Below, one piece after another: positions 4,609 to 7,547 of a stretch of 7,547 bases of DNA. The DNA is from JAXFQS01 sp051892815 (lineage in GTDB: Bacteria; Verrucomicrobiota; Kiritimatiellia; RFP12; DVOR01). Position numbers and translations under genes: made by a program. The notes below the pieces were generated by a model, which did not search any database, was not told the DNA's origin, and saw only the letters and a list, made by a program, of their open reading frames with translations. Positions within the stretch are counted from its first letter, which is position 1, and every line of letters starts with the position of its first letter. Where the stretch lies: assembly GCA_051892815.1 (NCBI GenBank), contig JBJFGP010000243.1:1-7547 (forward strand), given 5' to 3'.

Positions 4609-7547
4609 TCAATTCCCATCGCCAGCCGCCCCCGGCGCCTCACCATCGCCCCCCTTCGCCTTCGAAGGCCCAAGCTCGATATTCGCCGCCTGCAAATGCT
4701 GCCGCACATCCGTCGCATACCGCCCCTTCGGGAACAACTGCAGATAATGCTCCGCACTCGTCCGGATATCCTCCCAACTCTTCCCGACCGCCATCAACGG
4801 CAACATCTGCCGATACGCCTCCTCCAGCGCCGCATCCACCCGCGGCGACGACTTGTGCTTGCGCTGCGTGATACCCAAATACGCCACAATCGCCTTCCCC
4901 CGGGAAATCTCCGCCGCCGCCTTGCGGTCCAACTTCAACTCCGCCTCCATCTTCCCCTTGAGCAGATTCCCCGACTGCAAATCATACTCGATCGCATCCT
5001 CCTCCGAATTGCGGTACTGCTTGAGCGTGCGCAACACCGTCACCGCCTGCTTCATCAGCGCCTCACGCTTCTCATCATCCCCCTCATCCGCAATCTCGGC
5101 CGCAATCACATCAATCATCAACTGATTCGCGTCCAGCGAAAGCTCCGTCTTGCCATACACCTTCAAGAACTCGTCGAGCGACTTGTGCGCCTCGCCAAAC
5201 CGCTTCAGCAACACCTGATTCCGCGCCACCTCCAGCAAAGCATTCGGCACAATCGGCGACCCCTTCTTCGCCGAAGCGATAGCCTTCTGCGCCGCCTGGA
5301 TCGCCAAATCATACTCCCGCGCCCCCTTCATCGTCTGAGACGCCGTGAAATACTGCTCCGGCGTGTACTTCCCGCCAGCCGTCTCCAGCATCTCACGATA
5401 GAGCGCCACCCCCGGCCCGCGCTGCCCCATCTCAATCAGAGCCGCAGCCAACATCGGCTTCGAGTTCTTCGCCTCCTGCGAATCCGGATACTCCTTGCTC
5501 AGCCGGTCCAGCGTAGATTGAGCCTCCTTCGTCTGCCCCAAAGTCGTCTGAATCGTGCCAATCTGCAGCAGCGCCTTGGGCGCAAGAGCCCCCTTCGGGA
5601 ACTGCTCCACGCACTTGCCGAACTGAGTCACCGCCGCGGCGCGGAACTTGGCCGTCCGCGCCTCGTCGAGTTTCATCTGCGTATAGCAGAGCGCCGGCAG
5701 GAACAGGCACGCCTCGCGCAACTCCGCCACCTTCGCCGGATCGTCCGAACCCGCCACGCAGCGACTCTTGGGCTTGGCCAATTCGGCGGCAATCAAGCCA
5801 TAGCCTTTAATCGCCCGGACGAAGAGCGCGAGGGCCTCCTTGGAGGCGGCTTCGGGCGTAGCCGGCAGGTTCGCGGACGCCCCGGAAGCAGCCCCGGAGG
5901 AAGCATTCCCCGATGCGGACGCGTTGGCGCCGTCGGACGCGGCAGATGCGGTCTTGGCGTCGCGGAGGGTTTCCGCGAGGCGGTTCATGCTGACGGCACG
6001 GATGCGCTGGCCTTCTGCCAACCGATACTGCGCGAGGGCAAGGCGCATGCCGGGGCGTTCGAGCTTGTCAAGTTCGCCAATGTAAGCCGCCAGCGCCTCG
6101 TCCCGGCGGACATCGTCGCCCTTCTTTTCCCAGATGGTGACGATGCGGTTGAGGGCATCGAGGGCGACCGGCTTGCCGGCATAGTTGCGGGCGATTTGGG
6201 CGTATTTTTCGAGGGCTTCGTCCCACTGCTTGGCATCGAAAAGTTTGCCTGCCTGCTGACTGGCGAGGTAAGAGGAGGAGGAGTGGTCCGGGAAACAGCG
6301 GACGAAGAGTTCGAGAGCCTCTTCCTTGTTGTCCTTGAAACCGTTGGCCTCGTAGAAGTCGGCGGCTTTGCGCACGAGGTTGCCGGCGAGTTCCTTGAGG
6401 CGGGGGTTGCCGGAGAAGCGTTCGGCGGCGTAGCCGACGAGGGTGTCGGCGTAAAGGAGGTTCATCTGGCGTTCGGGCCCGACCTCTCCGGATGCCAGTT
6501 CGATGTAGCACTGGATGGTGTCCTGGAGGGCGGGGATGGATTCGGGCATTTCGGGGAAGCCGGAGAGGACGGTGAGGTTGAGTTCGGCGGCTTCTTTGAA
6601 TTTGTTTTCGGTGAAGAGGATGCGGGCGGAGGCGAACTGCTGCTGGCGGACTTTGCGCATCTGTTCGTCGTTGATGTTGGCCTTGAGTTCGGTCTTGTAG
6701 CGTTCTTTGATGATGCCGCGGATGCGTTCGGCGTGCTCTCCGGCGGCTACGGCGTATTGGCTTTCGGGGTAGTTGACGAAGACGTTGATGAAGTGGTTGT
6801 AGGCGCCGGCGGCGTTGCGCTTGCCGTTTTTGCCTCTGGCGCCGAGGTAGAGGTCTTTGATTTTGGCGTCGTCGGCGTCGGATCCTTTGGCGATTTCTTT
6901 GTCGGCCTCTTTCTCGTACATGACGCCCAGGAGGTAGCGGCAGGAGGGCATTGGGCTCTGGCGGAGGAGGCCTTCGGTGCCTTTGGGGTCGACCTCTTTA
7001 ATCTGCTCGTGAATCTGCTTGAGCACGTCCATATACTGGTCGAGGACGGCCTGGGCGGCCTTGGGGTCGCCGGTACGAATCATTTTGATGGAGGCGTAGA
7101 GGACGATGGCCTGGCCGTAGGCGATGTCCTGGGCCCAGAAGAGGCTTTTGACGATTTGCTCGGCCGGCTTGAGGTAGGTTTCGCGTTCGGCCTTGGGGGA
7201 CTCTTCGGCGAGGCGAACCATGAGGGTGGCGGCTTCGGCCTGGATGGTGCGTTTGGCATCGGGGTCCATAGGGCAGGCCAAGAGAAGCTTGTAGATGGGG
7301 ACTGCCTCTTTCTCGCGGTTGGAGAGTTTGAGGAGTCCGACATAGGTGTAGGCGGCCATCTGGTAGATGCGCACGATGTCGCCGGTGGGCTTGGGGAATT
7401 GCTTGAAGAAAGCTTTGTAGAGGCGGTCGGCCTCGACATATTGGCGGTTGGCGTAGTAGTAGGAGGCGACGACGAGGCGGGAGCCCCAGGCTTCGGCGCT
7501 GTTCTTGTCTGCGGAGGCGTCGATTTCGGCGAGGACTTCCTTGAGTT
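4609..7547 (-). CDS. Large TPR-repeat protein (partial, N-terminus beyond window edge)
   Basis: The frame is open from the window edge (first full codon 7545-7543) to TGA at 4609-4611, giving at least 978 residues. A GTG at 7374 is an internal codon: upstream codons keep coding for TPR-like helices (SRLVVASYYYANRQYVEADR, then FFKQFPKPTGDI), so the true start lies beyond base 7547. The whole protein is stacked amphipathic helix pairs. Examples are KLFDAKQWDEALEKYAQIA (around 6235-6180), ALLQIGTIQTTLGQTKEAQS (around 5575-5515) and ARNQVLLKRFGEAHKSLDEF (around 5230-5172). An Ala/Ser/Gly/Asn-rich linker at 5842-5955 divides two TPR arrays, and the C-terminus ends in a Gly/Ala/charged tail (KAKGGDGEAPGAAGDGN). 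No catalytic motif is visible, and a signal peptide cannot be judged. TPR arrays bind proteins or peptides; next to exbB/exbD this is likely a periplasmic or membrane-attached scaffold (inference). Codon choice changes from C-ending to G/T-ending close to the linker. Confidence 0.88.
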   Translation of the reverse strand, partial: LKEVLAEIDASADKNSAEAWGSRLVVASYYYANRQYVEADRLYKAFFKQFPKPTGDIVRIYQMAAYTYVGLLKLSNREKEAVPIYKLLLACPMDPDAKRTIQAEAATLMVRLAEESPKAERETYLKPAEQIVKSLFWAQDIAYGQAIVLYASIKMIRTGDPKAAQAVLDQYMDVLKQIHEQIKEVDPKGTEGLLRQSPMPSCRYLLGVMYEKEADKEIAKGSDADDAKIKDLYLGARGKNGKRNAAGAYNHFINVFVNYPESQYAVAAGEHAERIRGIIKERYKTELKANINDEQMRKVRQQQFASARILFTENKFKEAAELNLTVLSGFPEMPESIPALQDTIQCYIELASGEVGPERQMNLLYADTLVGYAAERFSGNPRLKELAGNLVRKAADFYEANGFKDNKEEALELFVRCFPDHSSSSYLASQQAGKLFDAKQWDEALEKYAQIARNYAGKPVALDALNRIVTIWEKKGDDVRRDEALAAYIGELDKLERPGMRLALAQYRLAEGQRIRAVSMNRLAETLRDAKTASAASDGANASASGNASSGAASGASANLPATPEAASKEALALFVRAIKGYGLIAAELAKPKSRCVAGSDDPAKVAELREACLFLPALCYTQMKLDEARTAKFRAAAVTQFGKCVEQFPKGALAPKALLQIGTIQTTLGQTKEAQSTLDRLSKEYPDSQEAKNSKPMLAAALIEMGQRGPGVALYREMLETAGGKYTPEQYFTASQTMKGAREYDLAIQAAQKAIASAKKGSPIVPNALLEVARNQVLLKRFGEAHKSLDEFLKVYGKTELSLDANQLMIDVIAAEIADEGDDEKREALMKQAVTVLRTLKQYRNSEEDAIEYDLQSGNLLKGKMEAELKLDRKAAAEISRGKAIVAYLGITQRKHKSSPRVDAALEEAYRQMLPLMAVGKSWEDIRTSAEHYLQLFPKGRYATDVRQHLQAANIELGPSKAKGGDGEAPGAAGDGN
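5842..5955 (-). other. Low-complexity Ala/Ser/Gly/Asn linker inside the large TPR protein
   Basis: About 38 codons (visible residues about 532-568) encode almost only Ala, Ser, Gly and Asn, with motifs such as DGANASASGNASSG, ending in NLPATPEA. It separates two helical TPR arrays and is likely a flexible inter-domain linker. The change in third-base preference of the gene falls at or just after it (about 5760-5850 on the forward strand). Confidence 0.8.

Larger units (their letters stand above)
1..7547 (-). other. Probable single operon: TPR, TPR, exbB, exbD, exbD, TonB-like toroid protein, secreted protein
   Basis: All seven genes share the minus strand, with gaps of 37, 37, 54, 12, 22 and 6 bases in transcription order. 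I see no convincing promoter or intrinsic terminator between them. The promoter is expected beyond base 7547 and the end of the operon before base 1. The set pairs a proton-driven stator (ExbB, two ExbD) with a membrane-anchored periplasmic partner and two TPR proteins, a composition similar to Tol-Pal (TolQ, TolR, TolA, CpoB) but without a recognisable TolB or Pal in view. Confidence 0.75.

Noticed and set aside
3987..4871. 294-codon Arg/Pro/His-rich frame on the plus strand
   Set aside because: It runs across two well-supported minus-strand TPR genes and their gap, with no domain-like pattern.
4609..7374. GTG at 7374 as the start of the large TPR gene
   Set aside because: The frame remains open to the window edge and the extra 57 codons continue the TPR helix pattern, so the gene is partial and the GTG is internal.

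Overview
The window is one tightly packed, all-minus-strand gene block read from base 7547 towards base 1. It has no gene-free stretch over 54 bases, no RNA genes, no mobile elements and no CRISPR. Both end genes run off the window. The DNA is GC-rich, and the proteins look like those of a diderm bacterium of the PVC superphylum. Lentisphaerota or Kiritimatiellota is my best guess, from the style of the ExbB, TPR and toroid proteins and remembered family resemblance, not from any search.

Layout in transcription order: (1) 7547-4609, a very large TPR-repeat protein lacking its N-terminus here; (2) 4571-3768, a small secreted protein with a beta-rich head and TPR repeats; (3) 3730-2972, an ExbB/TolQ/MotA-family channel subunit with a signal peptide; (4) 2917-2489 and (5) 2476-2072, two different ExbD/TolR-family subunits; (6) 2049-430, a membrane-anchored protein with a TonB-like front (one transmembrane helix, then a Pro/Glu-rich spacer) but a squalene-cyclase/prenyltransferase-type alpha/alpha-toroid where TonB would have its C-terminal domain; (7) 423-1, the first 141 residues of a secreted or membrane-anchored protein with a possible GspC/PilP-like domain. 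Gaps are 37, 37, 54, 12, 22 and 6 bases, so this is probably one operon with its promoter beyond base 7547.

Working model (inference): ExbB and the two ExbDs form a proton-driven inner-membrane motor, the toroid protein is the TonB/TolA-like partner that reaches into the periplasm, and the two TPR proteins are periplasmic scaffolds, much as CpoB accompanies Tol-Pal. No TolB, Pal or TonB-dependent receptor gene is visible, so the target is unknown.

Other points are a switch in synonymous codon choice that alternates along the operon and changes inside two genes, a hairpin between exbB and the first exbD, and an identical 29-base repeat shared by the two exbD genes.
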